A stretch of DNA of 64,000 bases. Source: Flavobacterium soli DSM 19725 (GTDB lineage Bacteria > Bacteroidota > Bacteroidia > Flavobacteriales > Flavobacteriaceae). The position numbers were made by a program, and so were the translations under genes. The notes beneath the pieces are model-generated. The model saw only the letters and a program-made list of their open reading frames with translations. It ran no database searches and was not told where the DNA came from. The stretch covers positions 62,001 to 126,000 of the forward strand of contig NZ_AUGO01000006.1 in the NCBI RefSeq assembly GCF_000422705.1, read 5' to 3'. Within the stretch, counting starts at the first letter, position 1; each line of letters begins with the position of its first letter. Below are positions 8,590-17,218 of the stretch, piece by piece.

Positions 8590-9015
8590 TTAAGATATTA
8601 TAAATCTTGATATTTTTTCTTTCATTTCATCTGAGAAAGTTTCGGCTTTTATACCACCACGATTGTCTTTGAAAGCAACATTTACCAAAGTCACTTCTCC
8701 TTCAAGACAAGTCTTTCCCTCTTCGTCTTCAAATTTGAAACCGCATAGGAGTGAGGCACCGCCAATATTTTTTACCCAAAGCGATTTCGTTAGAATTTCT
8801 CCCAAACGAGCTGCTTTTTTGAATTGTACCTTCAAGTCTACTGTAGGAATTCCGTTGGTTTCGTGTATTTTTGAAAACGGACGATCTAATGCTTCTTCAA
8901 ACCAATCTTCTACCAAATCGTTTAGCATTTCCAAGAATCTTGGATAGAAAACAATTCCGGCATAATCAACGTGTTTGAAACGTATTTTTTCTTTTTTTAT
9001 AAAAGGTTGGTTCAT
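8590..9015 (-). CDS. hotdog-fold acyl-CoA thioesterase (4-hydroxybenzoyl-CoA type)
   Basis: A 141-residue hotdog protein. The signature RFKHVDYAGIVFYPRFLEML holds the catalytic Asp of the 4-hydroxybenzoyl-CoA thioesterase family, followed by the long EMLNDLVEDWFEEAL helix. It hydrolyses acyl-CoA esters. In this operon the expected job is release of gentisate from gentisyl-CoA (inference), because it lies between the CoA-dependent hydroxylation genes and gentisate dioxygenase. It is 32 bases upstream of the nitrilase gene and 16 bases after the glutamate-synthase-like gene. Confidence 0.82.
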   Translation of the reverse strand: MNQPFIKKEKIRFKHVDYAGIVFYPRFLEMLNDLVEDWFEEALDRPFSKIHETNGIPTVDLKVQFKKAARLGEILTKSLWVKNIGGASLLCGFKFEDEEGKTCLEGEVTLVNVAFKDNRGGIKAETFSDEMKEKISRFIIS

Positions 9016-9030
9016 GTTTATTATTTTAAT

Positions 9031-10614
9031 TTAAAAACTTTCAGCGCTTGCTTTCTTCATATAATATTTAAATGTTTCTGGAATCGCATTTTCATCCAAT
9101 AAACATCCAGTTTCCAATTCAGGATAGGTTTCAGCAAAGGTTTGTATTTTGGTTCGGTCAACACGCATACTCACAACGCTTCGATCTACATCATCAGGAT
9201 GGCGAATTCCGGCAGAAGCCATCAAATCCATTGCATTTTTCACTGTTTCGTGTTGAAAACGTGCTACTCGAATACTTTTTTCTTCAGGAACCAAGCCTTT
9301 TACTAATTTTGGATCTTGTGTGGCAACACCAGTCGGACAAGTATTCGCGTGACATTCCAATGCCTGTATGCAACCCAGGGCAAACATCATTCCTCGTGCA
9401 GAATTGCATAAATCAGCTCCTGTGGAAAGGGTTTTTATGATATCAAAACCTGAAATGATTTTGCCACTGCAAATGATTTTTATTTCTTCTTTAATTCCGA
9501 AACCTTTTAACGAATCATACACAAAGGCCAAGGCATCCCGCAATGGCATCCCAACGTGATCTGAATATTCAATTGGAGCTGCACCGGTTCCTCCTTCGCC
9601 ACCATCAACGGTAATGAAATCAAAAAAAGTTTGGGTTTGAACCATGGCTTTACAAATTGAAAGAAATTCGGACTTGCTTCCAATACATATTTTCATCCCG
9701 ATTGGTTTTCCGCCAGAACCTTTTCGCAATAATTTAATAAAATCCATCAATTCAAGTGGTGTTTTAAAAGCCGAATGGGTTGGCGGGGAAATAATATCGT
9801 GTCCTTTTCCAACCAAACGAATTGCAGCAATCTCATCGGTTACTTTTTCCTTTGGTAAAATTCCTCCATGACCTGGCTTTGCTCCTTGAGAAAATTTAAT
9901 CTCAATCATTTTTACATTTTCAAAATGGGCTCTTTTTTCGAAATGGTCATACGAGAAATTTCCCTCTTCATCACGACAGCTAAAATAGCCTGTTCCTATG
10001 TTCCAAACGATATCGCCACCGCCTTCAAGGTGATAGGGAGAAAGCCCACCTTCGCCAGTATTGTGGTAAAAACCGCCTTGTTTTGCTCCTGCATTCAAAG
10101 CCATGATGGCATTTTTGCTCAATGATCCATAGCTCATGGCACTGATATTATACAAACTGGCAAAATAAGGTTTCTCGCATTGGGATGAGCCTATTTTTAC
10201 TCTGGGATTCATGTCTATTTCAGCAAACGGAATAGCTTTAATGCTGTGGTTGATCCATTGATAGCCAATGTTATATACGTCAAGCTGTGTCCCAAAAGGA
10301 TGCGAATCGGTTTCGTTTTTACTTCTTTGATAGACCAGATTTCTTTCTAATCGGTTAAATGGCTTCCCGTCTAAGTCGGTTTCTACAAAATATTGCCTGA
10401 TTTCGGGTCCGATGGATTCCAGCAAATAACGCATTCGTCCCAAAAGCGGAAAATTTCTTCTGATGGTTTTTTTAGATTGATACATGTCATAAAACCCCAT
10501 TGCAATCAACGGCAGGAATATCAACAAGAGAAAAATTGATTTCCAATTGATATAAGTCATTAATGCAATGATAGCTAACGAAGTGATACTGAATATTAAA
10601 AAAACTTTTCTCAT
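9031..10614 (-). CDS. membrane-anchored FMN-binding glutamate-synthase-like oxidoreductase
   Basis: A 527-residue protein. Two hydrophobic segments at the N-terminus (VFLIFSITSLAIIALMTY and IFLLLIFLPLIAMGFYDMY) anchor it in the membrane. The rest is a glutamate synthase central/FMN domain: GSSQCEKPYFASLYNISAMS, NTGEGGLSPYHLEGG, SQGAKPGHGGILP, ITVDGGEGGTGAAP and the cysteine cluster in ALECHANTCPTGVATQDP, probably for an iron-sulfur centre. It lacks the glutaminase domain, so it is not a normal GltB. The family is common but its reaction is not settled. Its place inside an aromatic operon next to a nitrilase is notable. Confidence 0.8.
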   Translation of the reverse strand: MRKVFLIFSITSLAIIALMTYINWKSIFLLLIFLPLIAMGFYDMYQSKKTIRRNFPLLGRMRYLLESIGPEIRQYFVETDLDGKPFNRLERNLVYQRSKNETDSHPFGTQLDVYNIGYQWINHSIKAIPFAEIDMNPRVKIGSSQCEKPYFASLYNISAMSYGSLSKNAIMALNAGAKQGGFYHNTGEGGLSPYHLEGGGDIVWNIGTGYFSCRDEEGNFSYDHFEKRAHFENVKMIEIKFSQGAKPGHGGILPKEKVTDEIAAIRLVGKGHDIISPPTHSAFKTPLELMDFIKLLRKGSGGKPIGMKICIGSKSEFLSICKAMVQTQTFFDFITVDGGEGGTGAAPIEYSDHVGMPLRDALAFVYDSLKGFGIKEEIKIICSGKIISGFDIIKTLSTGADLCNSARGMMFALGCIQALECHANTCPTGVATQDPKLVKGLVPEEKSIRVARFQHETVKNAMDLMASAGIRHPDDVDRSVVSMRVDRTKIQTFAETYPELETGCLLDENAIPETFKYYMKKASAESF

Positions 10615-10650
10615 CGTATGGATTAATTTATTGGCGTAAAAAAAAATATA

Positions 10651-12261
10651 TTACTGTAATGCTTTTAATTTAAAACGTTGGATCTTACCTGTTTCGGTCT
10701 TTGGCAAACTTTCAATAAAACGTATTTCCCTCGGATATTTATAAGGAGCGGCAACTTCCTTGAACCAGTCTTGAATGTGTTTGGCAAACTCTGAATTGGC
10801 TTTAGAATGTTCTTTTAAAACAATATAAGCACAAACCAGCATTCCTCTTTCCTCATTTGGCAATCCAACAACGGCACATTCTGAGATTTCATCGTGTGTC
10901 AGTAAAACGCTTTCAACTTCAATTGCGGCAATGTTGTAGCCAGAAGAGATAATCATATCATCGCCACGTGCTACAAACCAGAAATAACCATCTTCATCCT
11001 TGCGGAAAATATCACCTGTAATGTTCCATTTATTTTGAACGTATTCCTTTTGCTTGTCAACCGAATTCAAATATTTACAACCTGTAATTCCTCTTACAGC
11101 CAACCTTCCTGGTTCGTTTACAGCAACTTCGTTTCCTTTCTTATCTACAATTTTGGCTTCATAGCCACGAATTGGTAAGCCTGTAGCTCCTTTTCGCATG
11201 TTCTCTTCATTCGAAGATATAAAAATATGAAGTATTTCGGTAGAACCAATACCGTCAATGATTTTTAATCCTGTGGCTTCGTACCAATCTTCCCAAACCT
11301 TTAAAGGCAAGGCTTCACCGGCCGAAACACATTTTCGCAACGACGAAATATCAAAATCTTTTACTTTTGAAGTGATGACTCTCCAAGCTGTTGGTGCTGT
11401 GAAACAGATGGTTATCTTATACTCTTCTATCGCTTTCAATAAAAGTTCAGGCGATGGTTTTTCTATTAAAAAGGTTGAAGCTCCATAATAAAACGGAAAC
11501 AAAACCAATCCTCCCAATCCAAAAGTGAATCCTAACGGCGGACTTCCTGTAAAAATATCGTTTGATGTTGGTTGCAATGAATATTTTGGAAAAGCTTCGC
11601 AAATCAACAAGATATCCTTGTGATAGTGCGAGGTCATTTTAGGTTTTCCAGTCGTTCCAGATGTAAATCCTATGAGACAGATAGAGTTGGAAAGTGTGTG
11701 GTAGTTTTGAAATGTCTTTGGTTTTGAAGCCATTAATCGTTCCAAATCAGATGGATGTTCATTCGAACCATCAAAAGTACAAACTCTTTTTAGGAACTGA
11801 GATTGTACAAGATTCATTTCATCTGACAATCTAATATCACAAAAAGCGTGTGAGATTTCAGCACTTTCAATCATTACAGATAATTCCTTTTCTCTTAAAA
11901 GTGGCATTGTGGCAACAACGATTCCGCCAGCTTTTAAAATGGCAAACCAACACGCTACAAACATCGGATTGTTAGCCGAACGAATCAAAACACGGTTGCC
12001 CGAAACAAATCCCAAATCTTCAATCAAAACATGTGCAATCTGATTGGATTTTTCATATAAATCTTGAAAAGTCCATTTTTCTGTAAAAGTCTGAATAGCA
12101 ATATGATTACCATTTCCTACTTTAATGTGATTGTCAAGTAACTTTTCGACACAATTAAGGTTTTCTGGGAATTCAAAATCAGGATGATTCCAGATGTAAT
12201 CAGGTTGCAATTCCTCTGAAGGCAAGTGATTATGAGCAAAATTGTCGGTATAATGTTTCAT
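10651..12261 (-). CDS. aryl-CoA ligase (2-aminobenzoate/benzoate-CoA ligase type)
   Basis: A 536-residue ANL-superfamily adenylating enzyme. It has the P-loop LIGFTSGTTGKPKMTSH, IDGIGSTEILHIF, the hinge-region FWFVARGDDMIISSGYNI and the C-terminal catalytic lysine in PKTETGKIQRFKL. The overall pattern is that of benzoate and 2-aminobenzoate CoA ligases. It activates an aromatic acid with ATP and CoA. The adjacent fused hydroxylase belongs to the salicylyl-CoA / anthraniloyl-CoA monooxygenases, so the acid is probably salicylate or anthranilate; the sequence alone does not choose between them. Confidence 0.85.
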   Translation of the reverse strand: MKHYTDNFAHNHLPSEELQPDYIWNHPDFEFPENLNCVEKLLDNHIKVGNGNHIAIQTFTEKWTFQDLYEKSNQIAHVLIEDLGFVSGNRVLIRSANNPMFVACWFAILKAGGIVVATMPLLREKELSVMIESAEISHAFCDIRLSDEMNLVQSQFLKRVCTFDGSNEHPSDLERLMASKPKTFQNYHTLSNSICLIGFTSGTTGKPKMTSHYHKDILLICEAFPKYSLQPTSNDIFTGSPPLGFTFGLGGLVLFPFYYGASTFLIEKPSPELLLKAIEEYKITICFTAPTAWRVITSKVKDFDISSLRKCVSAGEALPLKVWEDWYEATGLKIIDGIGSTEILHIFISSNEENMRKGATGLPIRGYEAKIVDKKGNEVAVNEPGRLAVRGITGCKYLNSVDKQKEYVQNKWNITGDIFRKDEDGYFWFVARGDDMIISSGYNIAAIEVESVLLTHDEISECAVVGLPNEERGMLVCAYIVLKEHSKANSEFAKHIQDWFKEVAAPYKYPREIRFIESLPKTETGKIQRFKLKALQ

Positions 12262-12263
12262 AA

Positions 12264-14558
12264 TTATTTATGCGATTCTGGTTTTAATGCTTTCTTCATT
12301 CCTTCCACCATTTTTCGTTCTCCGGCTTTCATTGGGTAAAAATGTGGGAGAGCTATTTTGTATTGAACTGGAACATCTTTGCTCTGAAATTGCTCATAAG
12401 CTTGTGCATTTCGAACGAAATTAGGCTCCAGAAGCAATGTTTTTCCTAATGCTACCAAATCGGCTCGACCGTTTAATAAAATGGTATTAATTTGGTCAAT
12501 ATCTTGAATGTATCCAGCTGTAATAGTTGGAATATCAACCGTATTTCGAATGGCTTCTGAGAAAGGTGTTTGCCACATCCTGCCAATTGCTGGTTTTTGA
12601 TGAGAAACTGTATTTCCTGTTGAAACGTTTATAATGTCTGCTCCAGCATTTTTAAAAGCTTGAGCAATTGCAAATACTTCTTCTTCGGTAATTCCATTTT
12701 CGGCCCAATCTGAAGCTGAAATTCTTACTGACATTGGTTTGTCTTGATTGAAAACTTTTCGCATTTCATTGAAAACTCTTAATGGAAATTTCAATCTGTT
12801 TTCGATGCTTCCGCCAAATTCATCTGTACGAATATTGGTTAAAGGCGATAGAAAAGAAGCCAATAAATAACCATGATGCGCTTGCAATTCAATCATATCA
12901 AATCCTGCTTCGTCGGCATTTTTTGCAGCTTGGGTAAATTGAGAAACAATTTCATCCATATCTGAAACTGTCATTTCCTTTGGCGTTTCAAATTTTTCAT
13001 TGAAAACAATTGGCGAAGCCGAAATCAAATTCCAGCCATTTTCTAAAGGTTCATTTGATCCTTCCCACGGTTTTTTGATGCTTCCTTTTCGGCCTGAATG
13101 ACCTAGTTGGATTCCAATTTTAGTTGAAGTGTTTTTATGAATAAAATCTATTAAATTTTTCCATTCAACTACTTGTTCTTTAGAATATATACCAGCACAA
13201 CCTAAAGTGATTCTTCCTGTTTTGGAAATAGCAGTCATTTCGGTTAAAATCAATCCTAAACCTCCAATTGCACGATTTGTATAATGGGTAAAATGCCAAT
13301 CGTTTATAATTCCATCTTCGGCTGAATATTGTCCCATAGGAGCCATTACTATCCTATTTTGAAGTTCCATTTTTCGTAATGAAAAAGGAGTGAAGGCGGC
13401 TGGAGTCTTTAGATTTTCGATTCCACGTTTTATATTGAATTCATTCAAGACTTTTTCTGGAAAGGATTTGTCGCGAAGGGCAAGATTTTCAAATGTTACT
13501 TTCTTGGCACGGGTCATTACGCCAAAAGCAAATTGATAGAAATCGTGTTTAATATGGCGGTCCATGTTTTCGAACCATTCCAGTGATACATTGGCAGCGT
13601 GCTGGATCATCTCCACACGGTTTCTGCGTAACTGCTCATATTTGGCGAAAGCCTTATCTTTATCAGTGCCAAATTCAACAATAGAATCGGATAAAGCAAT
13701 GGCACATTCCATGGCGAGTTTTGTTCCTGAACCAATAGAGTAGTGGGCAGTAGCCTTGGCATCTCCCAAAAGAACAATATTATCCTTGTGCCAAACATCG
13801 TTAGTGATTGCTGGAAATTGACGCCAATGGGATCGGTTTGAAATCAGGCCATGACCATCTAATTCCTCTGCAAATAGTTGTGAAATCCTGTCGATTGTAT
13901 CTTCTTCATTGGTAGTTTCAAAACCTGCATTTTCCCAAGTTTGTGGACTGCATTCGAAAATCCAAGTACTCATTCCTTTTTGGTATTGGTAGGAATGTGC
14001 TACAAAAGTTCCGAAAGGCGTTGTTCTGAAGAAATAAGTAAAGGCATCGAGCGGTTTTGTAGAACCAAGCCAGACAAATTTGTTCTTCTTTAATTCGGTT
14101 TTGGTGCCAAAATCAGATGCGAATTTGTCTCTTATGACGCTATTTATTCCATCACAAGCTACAATATAATCAGAATCCTTAAATTGGCTTAAATCATCAA
14201 TATTATACTCAAAATGAAGATTGACGCCTTCTTCACGGCATCTTTGCTGTAATAATTGCAACAATGTTTTTCGGGAACAGCCACAAAAACCGTTTCCAGC
14301 GATGTTGACTGTTTCGCCATTTCGGGCTACTACGATATCATCCCAATAGGCAAATTCATTTCGGATTAAATCATACGATTTTGTGTCTCGGGTTAAAAAT
14401 TCACCTAGCGTTTCATCTGAAAACACTACGCCAAAACCAAAACTATCATCGGCTTTGTTTCGTTCATAAATATCGATTTGACAATCAGGAAGTGCTTTTT
14501 TGCTAAGTATTGAAAAGTAAAGTCCGCCTGGACCTCCACCTATTATTGTAATTTTCAT
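12264..14558 (-). CDS. salicylyl-CoA 5-hydroxylase / anthraniloyl-CoA monooxygenase-reductase type fusion
   Basis: A 764-residue two-domain flavoprotein. Residues 1 to about 370 are a class A flavin monooxygenase: IIGGGPGGLYFSIL (FAD site), YIVACDGINSVIRDKF, and LLGDAKATAHYSIGSG. From about 385 an Old Yellow Enzyme-type FMN domain follows (FSLRKMELQNRIVMAPMGQY, LQAHHGYLLASFLSPLTN, DEFGGSIENR). The same fusion is known from anthraniloyl-CoA monooxygenase/reductase and from proteins annotated as bifunctional salicylyl-CoA 5-hydroxylase. It should hydroxylate the aryl-CoA at C5. The downstream gentisate dioxygenase argues for salicylyl-CoA to gentisyl-CoA. It starts two bases from the flavin reductase gene. 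Confidence 0.85.
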   Translation of the reverse strand: MKITIIGGGPGGLYFSILSKKALPDCQIDIYERNKADDSFGFGVVFSDETLGEFLTRDTKSYDLIRNEFAYWDDIVVARNGETVNIAGNGFCGCSRKTLLQLLQQRCREEGVNLHFEYNIDDLSQFKDSDYIVACDGINSVIRDKFASDFGTKTELKKNKFVWLGSTKPLDAFTYFFRTTPFGTFVAHSYQYQKGMSTWIFECSPQTWENAGFETTNEEDTIDRISQLFAEELDGHGLISNRSHWRQFPAITNDVWHKDNIVLLGDAKATAHYSIGSGTKLAMECAIALSDSIVEFGTDKDKAFAKYEQLRRNRVEMIQHAANVSLEWFENMDRHIKHDFYQFAFGVMTRAKKVTFENLALRDKSFPEKVLNEFNIKRGIENLKTPAAFTPFSLRKMELQNRIVMAPMGQYSAEDGIINDWHFTHYTNRAIGGLGLILTEMTAISKTGRITLGCAGIYSKEQVVEWKNLIDFIHKNTSTKIGIQLGHSGRKGSIKKPWEGSNEPLENGWNLISASPIVFNEKFETPKEMTVSDMDEIVSQFTQAAKNADEAGFDMIELQAHHGYLLASFLSPLTNIRTDEFGGSIENRLKFPLRVFNEMRKVFNQDKPMSVRISASDWAENGITEEEVFAIAQAFKNAGADIINVSTGNTVSHQKPAIGRMWQTPFSEAIRNTVDIPTITAGYIQDIDQINTILLNGRADLVALGKTLLLEPNFVRNAQAYEQFQSKDVPVQYKIALPHFYPMKAGERKMVEGMKKALKPESHK

Positions 14559-14559
14559 T

Positions 14560-15165
14560 TTAATTTCGTTTGACAGAGAAAATTTCTCCTAATTTAGAAT
14601 AACCTGAACCAGCAAGTCGTGAAATTGGACTGTAGTTTTCCATATTAATTTTATAATCGTCCAGCAAAACGCTTTCGTGGAAATGAAACATCACAACTTT
14701 TCCAACCATGATGGTTTGTCCGCCAAATTTGTTGTTTTCTAGTGTGTAATGATGTACCAATTCGCATTCCATCGAGATAAGGCATTCCTTGACACGAGGC
14801 GGTTTTACTTTTGAAGAAGCAATTGGAGTGACACCAGCATGATCAAATTCGCTTTCCAGAGAAGGAATGGATTGAGCTGTCATGTTCATTTGTTCTACCA
14901 ACTCTTCGGTGACCATATTGACTACAAATTGTTTGGTTGCTAAAACATTGCTCAAGGTATCTCGGTTTGCATTTGGCGATCCCGAAGCTGAAAACATCAC
15001 ATGAGGAGGATCATCACCAACGGCATTAAAAAAAGAAAAAGGAGCCAGATTTAGAATTCCGTCTTCACTTATTGATGATATCCAGCCGATTGGACGAGGA
15101 ATAACGGCACCTGTTAGTAATTTATAAATAGCTTTTTGATCCAGCTCATCAGGGTTGAATTCCAT
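14560..15165 (-). CDS. flavin reductase-like domain protein
   Basis: A 201-residue protein of the flavin reductase-like split-barrel family. Typical segments are GAVIPRPIGWISSISEDG, NLAPFSFFNAVGDDPP, and KQFVVNMVTEELVEQMN. It is the first gene of the ten-gene aromatic operon and overlaps the hydroxylase gene closely. Such proteins bind FMN and reduce flavin with NAD(P)H, or act directly on a substrate. It may support the flavin enzymes downstream; the partner is not certain because class A monooxygenases reduce their own FAD. Confidence 0.8.
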   Translation of the reverse strand: MEFNPDELDQKAIYKLLTGAVIPRPIGWISSISEDGILNLAPFSFFNAVGDDPPHVMFSASGSPNANRDTLSNVLATKQFVVNMVTEELVEQMNMTAQSIPSLESEFDHAGVTPIASSKVKPPRVKECLISMECELVHHYTLENNKFGGQTIMVGKVVMFHFHESVLLDDYKINMENYSPISRLAGSGYSKLGEIFSVKRN

Positions 15166-15180
15166 ATTGTTGTTGTTTGT

Positions 15181-15231
15181 ACAAATAAAAGAAAATTTTA
15201 TGAATCATTTTTAATGATTTTTGTTATTTGT
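15181..15231. promoter_or_regulatory. nested inverted repeats before the aromatic operon
   Basis: The inner repeat is AATCATT-TTT-AATGATT (15203-15219). An outer pair, ACAAATAA (15181-15188) and TTATTTGT (15224-15231), encloses it. All lie 16 to 66 bases upstream of the flavin reductase start at 15165, where an operator for the operon would be expected. No regulator gene of the operon is found beside it. Confidence 0.4.
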
Positions 15232-15287
15232 AGGCTAAAAATAGGAAATATGTATTTTTTGGTTTTTTAAAAGATGATGAAAAAGAC

Positions 15288-15303
15288 CACGTATAAATAC
15301 GTG
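15288..15303. promoter_or_regulatory. palindrome upstream of the 106-aa gene (copy 1)
   Basis: CACGTAT-AA-ATACGTG, a perfect 7+2+7 palindrome centred 96 bases before the start at 15392. The same motif recurs at 17912-17931 before the 149-aa gene. Probably the binding site of the LuxR-type response regulator at 17218. Confidence 0.6.
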
Positions 15304-15391
15304 ATTTTAGGTGTTTTTTTTGATATTAGAATTTAATAGTATTATTTTGTTAAAGAATTCAACCAAAACAATTAACTAAAAAAATGCAATT

Positions 15392-15712
15392 ATGCCACAA
15401 AATGCAATCACATTAGAAGTTGCTCAAGAATGGGCCGAAAGATGGAATAATGATGTTACTATTCTGAGAGGGATAAAGGCTTTTAAAATTCCAGGACAAA
15501 ATATAAGAGCTTTGATGAACCAGACAGGAACAGTTGATATCAGAGCTTATCTTGCTGTTAAGAGTAATAATGAGCCGACTGTTGTTGTAGTGGGTGTTGA
15601 TGCAAATGGTAATGATATGATCGATCCAGCAAATGGTTTTCATATCTATGATTTTGCAGAACCCTGCCCTAATTGCTGTAACAATGGTCCGTCACATATT
15701 AATCGTCTATAA
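15392..15712 (+). CDS. 106-residue protein, unknown, first gene of the two-component module
   Basis: A soluble protein of 106 residues from ATG at 15392. Two beta-rich central segments (TVDIRAYLAVKSNNEPTVVV and VGVDANGNDMIDPANGFHIY) are followed by a Cys-rich tail, EPCPNCCNNG, that could bind a metal or form disulfides. No signal peptide and no known domain that I recognise. It begins the unit carrying a membrane protein, a histidine kinase and a response regulator, and has the palindrome at 15288 in its upstream region, so it is probably controlled by that system. Confidence 0.7.
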   Translation: MPQNAITLEVAQEWAERWNNDVTILRGIKAFKIPGQNIRALMNQTGTVDIRAYLAVKSNNEPTVVVVGVDANGNDMIDPANGFHIYDFAEPCPNCCNNGPSHINRL

Positions 15713-15723
15713 AATAACATGCT

Positions 15724-16344
15724 GTGCCAAGAATTTTAGCTGATGTCAATTATTTATTAATGTTGATTAACCTTGTTTTGTTTTTAATTCAGTTTAAAAA
15801 ACTTAACAAGGCGTTCAGGATTTTTACTTTTTATCTTTTAGTGATTTCGGTTATTCAGTTAATAACAAGTTATTACAGTAGAAATGGGATGAATAATTTA
15901 TTCCTTTCCCATTTTTATTTTTTTTTTCAATTTCTGCTTCTTAGTTTTTTTTACTATACGATTCTAACAGTTCCTTTACAAAGAAGATTTTTGCTCATCG
16001 GACTGGTAATTTGTCCAATTGTTTTGGGTGTTCAATATTATTTTGATCCTTCGCTATTTTTTGGTTTTAATTTATTTGAAATTTTTATCACTTCCTTTTT
16101 AATTGTAATATATGCCATGTTTCACTTTTATAATATCTTGAATGAAAGTAAGCAATATTATTATCTCAATACAGGTATCTTTATTTATATTTTTGGAAGC
16201 ACTGTTCTTTTTTTGACAGGAAATATCTTAAGTACGCTTGACAAGTCATATGGGAGAAATATTTGGGCCTTAAATGGAATTCTTTATATCATTTACCAAA
16301 TCTATATTTTTATAGAATGGAGAAGACTTAAAAACCACCTTTAA
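15724..16344 (+). CDS. multi-pass membrane protein of the two-component module
   Basis: About 206 residues with six to seven hydrophobic helices (for example LLMLINLVLFLIQF, FYFFFQFLLLSFFYYTIL, FLLIGLVICPIVLGVQYYF, GIFIYIFGSTVLFLTGN) and a basic WRRLKNHL end. The start is a GTG at 15724 that lies 11 bases after the preceding gene; the ATG at 15760 is an alternative. No enzyme motif. Its place before a histidine kinase with almost no sensor domain suggests that this protein is the membrane sensor or a partner of it (inference). Confidence 0.65.
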   Translation: MPRILADVNYLLMLINLVLFLIQFKKLNKAFRIFTFYLLVISVIQLITSYYSRNGMNNLFLSHFYFFFQFLLLSFFYYTILTVPLQRRFLLIGLVICPIVLGVQYYFDPSLFFGFNLFEIFITSFLIVIYAMFHFYNILNESKQYYYLNTGIFIYIFGSTVLFLTGNILSTLDKSYGRNIWALNGILYIIYQIYIFIEWRRLKNHL

Positions 16345-16420
16345 GAGCAAAACGTTAAACATATTTGTAAAATTCATATCTTTATAAAATGTTAATTATT
16401 CTATTTCAGAAATAAAAGCA

Positions 16421-17218
16421 ATGCAGATAATTCCAAATGCTGAGCAATTTGTCGAAGTTATAATTTATACTTTCATTGCCTTTGTATTAATGGCATTAGC
16501 ATTATTGCTGTTTTTCTATTTTTCCAGAAAAAAGATTCTTAAGAAAGAACTTGAAAATAAAGACATGGAATTGCAGCATCAGATGGAACTTCTAGAAGCT
16601 ACATTGGAAACCCAAGAAAGAGAACGACAAAGGATTGCTAGAGATTTGCATGATGATATTAGCTCCAAATTGAATGTTATTTCGTTGAATGCTCATTTAC
16701 TTTCGAGTAACGATCTTCCCGAAAAGGATTTTGAAGAGATTAGTTCCAACATTATTTTGGTAACGAAGCAAGTTTTAGAAAATTCCAGACGTATTGCACA
16801 TGATTTATTGCCTCCAATCCTAGAGAATTTTGGATTGCATGCAGCTTTGGAAGAACTTTGTCATGCAAATAGTAGCGGAGAACTCATGAAAGTTAGTTAT
16901 ATAAATCCCAGAGAAGAACTGGCTTTTGGCAAAATCGATAGCAAAAATCATTTGCACATTTTTAGAATTGTGCAGGAACTTATTAATAATTCTATCAAGC
17001 ATGGAAAAGCTTCGCTAATAAACATTGAAGTGGACACTACTGAAAGCAAATGTCAAATTCATTATACTGACAATGGAGTTGGTTTTGACATGAAAGAATC
17101 TAAGAAAAAGAATGGTATCGGGATGAAAAATATCAAGAGCCGGGCAGCATTTTTGAGAGGGAAATTTGAAATAAAAAGTATACTAAATCAAGGAGTTAAT
17201 GCTAAATTATCGTTCTGA
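16421..17218 (+). CDS. sensor histidine kinase (HisKA_3 / NarX-type)
   Basis: A 265-residue kinase. One N-terminal transmembrane helix (about residues 12-34) leads through a coiled coil (KKELENKDMELQHQ) to the H-box ERQRIARDLHDDISSKLN, whose His is the phosphorylation site. The ATPase domain shows the N-box VQELINNSIKHGKA, DNGVGFDM and KNGIGMKNI. The H-box type pairs with LuxR/NarL-family regulators, and exactly such a gene follows with a stop/start overlap (TGATG at 17216). It has no periplasmic sensor domain, so the signal probably comes from the membrane or from another subunit. Confidence 0.88.
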   Translation: MQIIPNAEQFVEVIIYTFIAFVLMALALLLFFYFSRKKILKKELENKDMELQHQMELLEATLETQERERQRIARDLHDDISSKLNVISLNAHLLSSNDLPEKDFEEISSNIILVTKQVLENSRRIAHDLLPPILENFGLHAALEELCHANSSGELMKVSYINPREELAFGKIDSKNHLHIFRIVQELINNSIKHGKASLINIEVDTTESKCQIHYTDNGVGFDMKESKKKNGIGMKNIKSRAAFLRGKFEIKSILNQGVNAKLSF

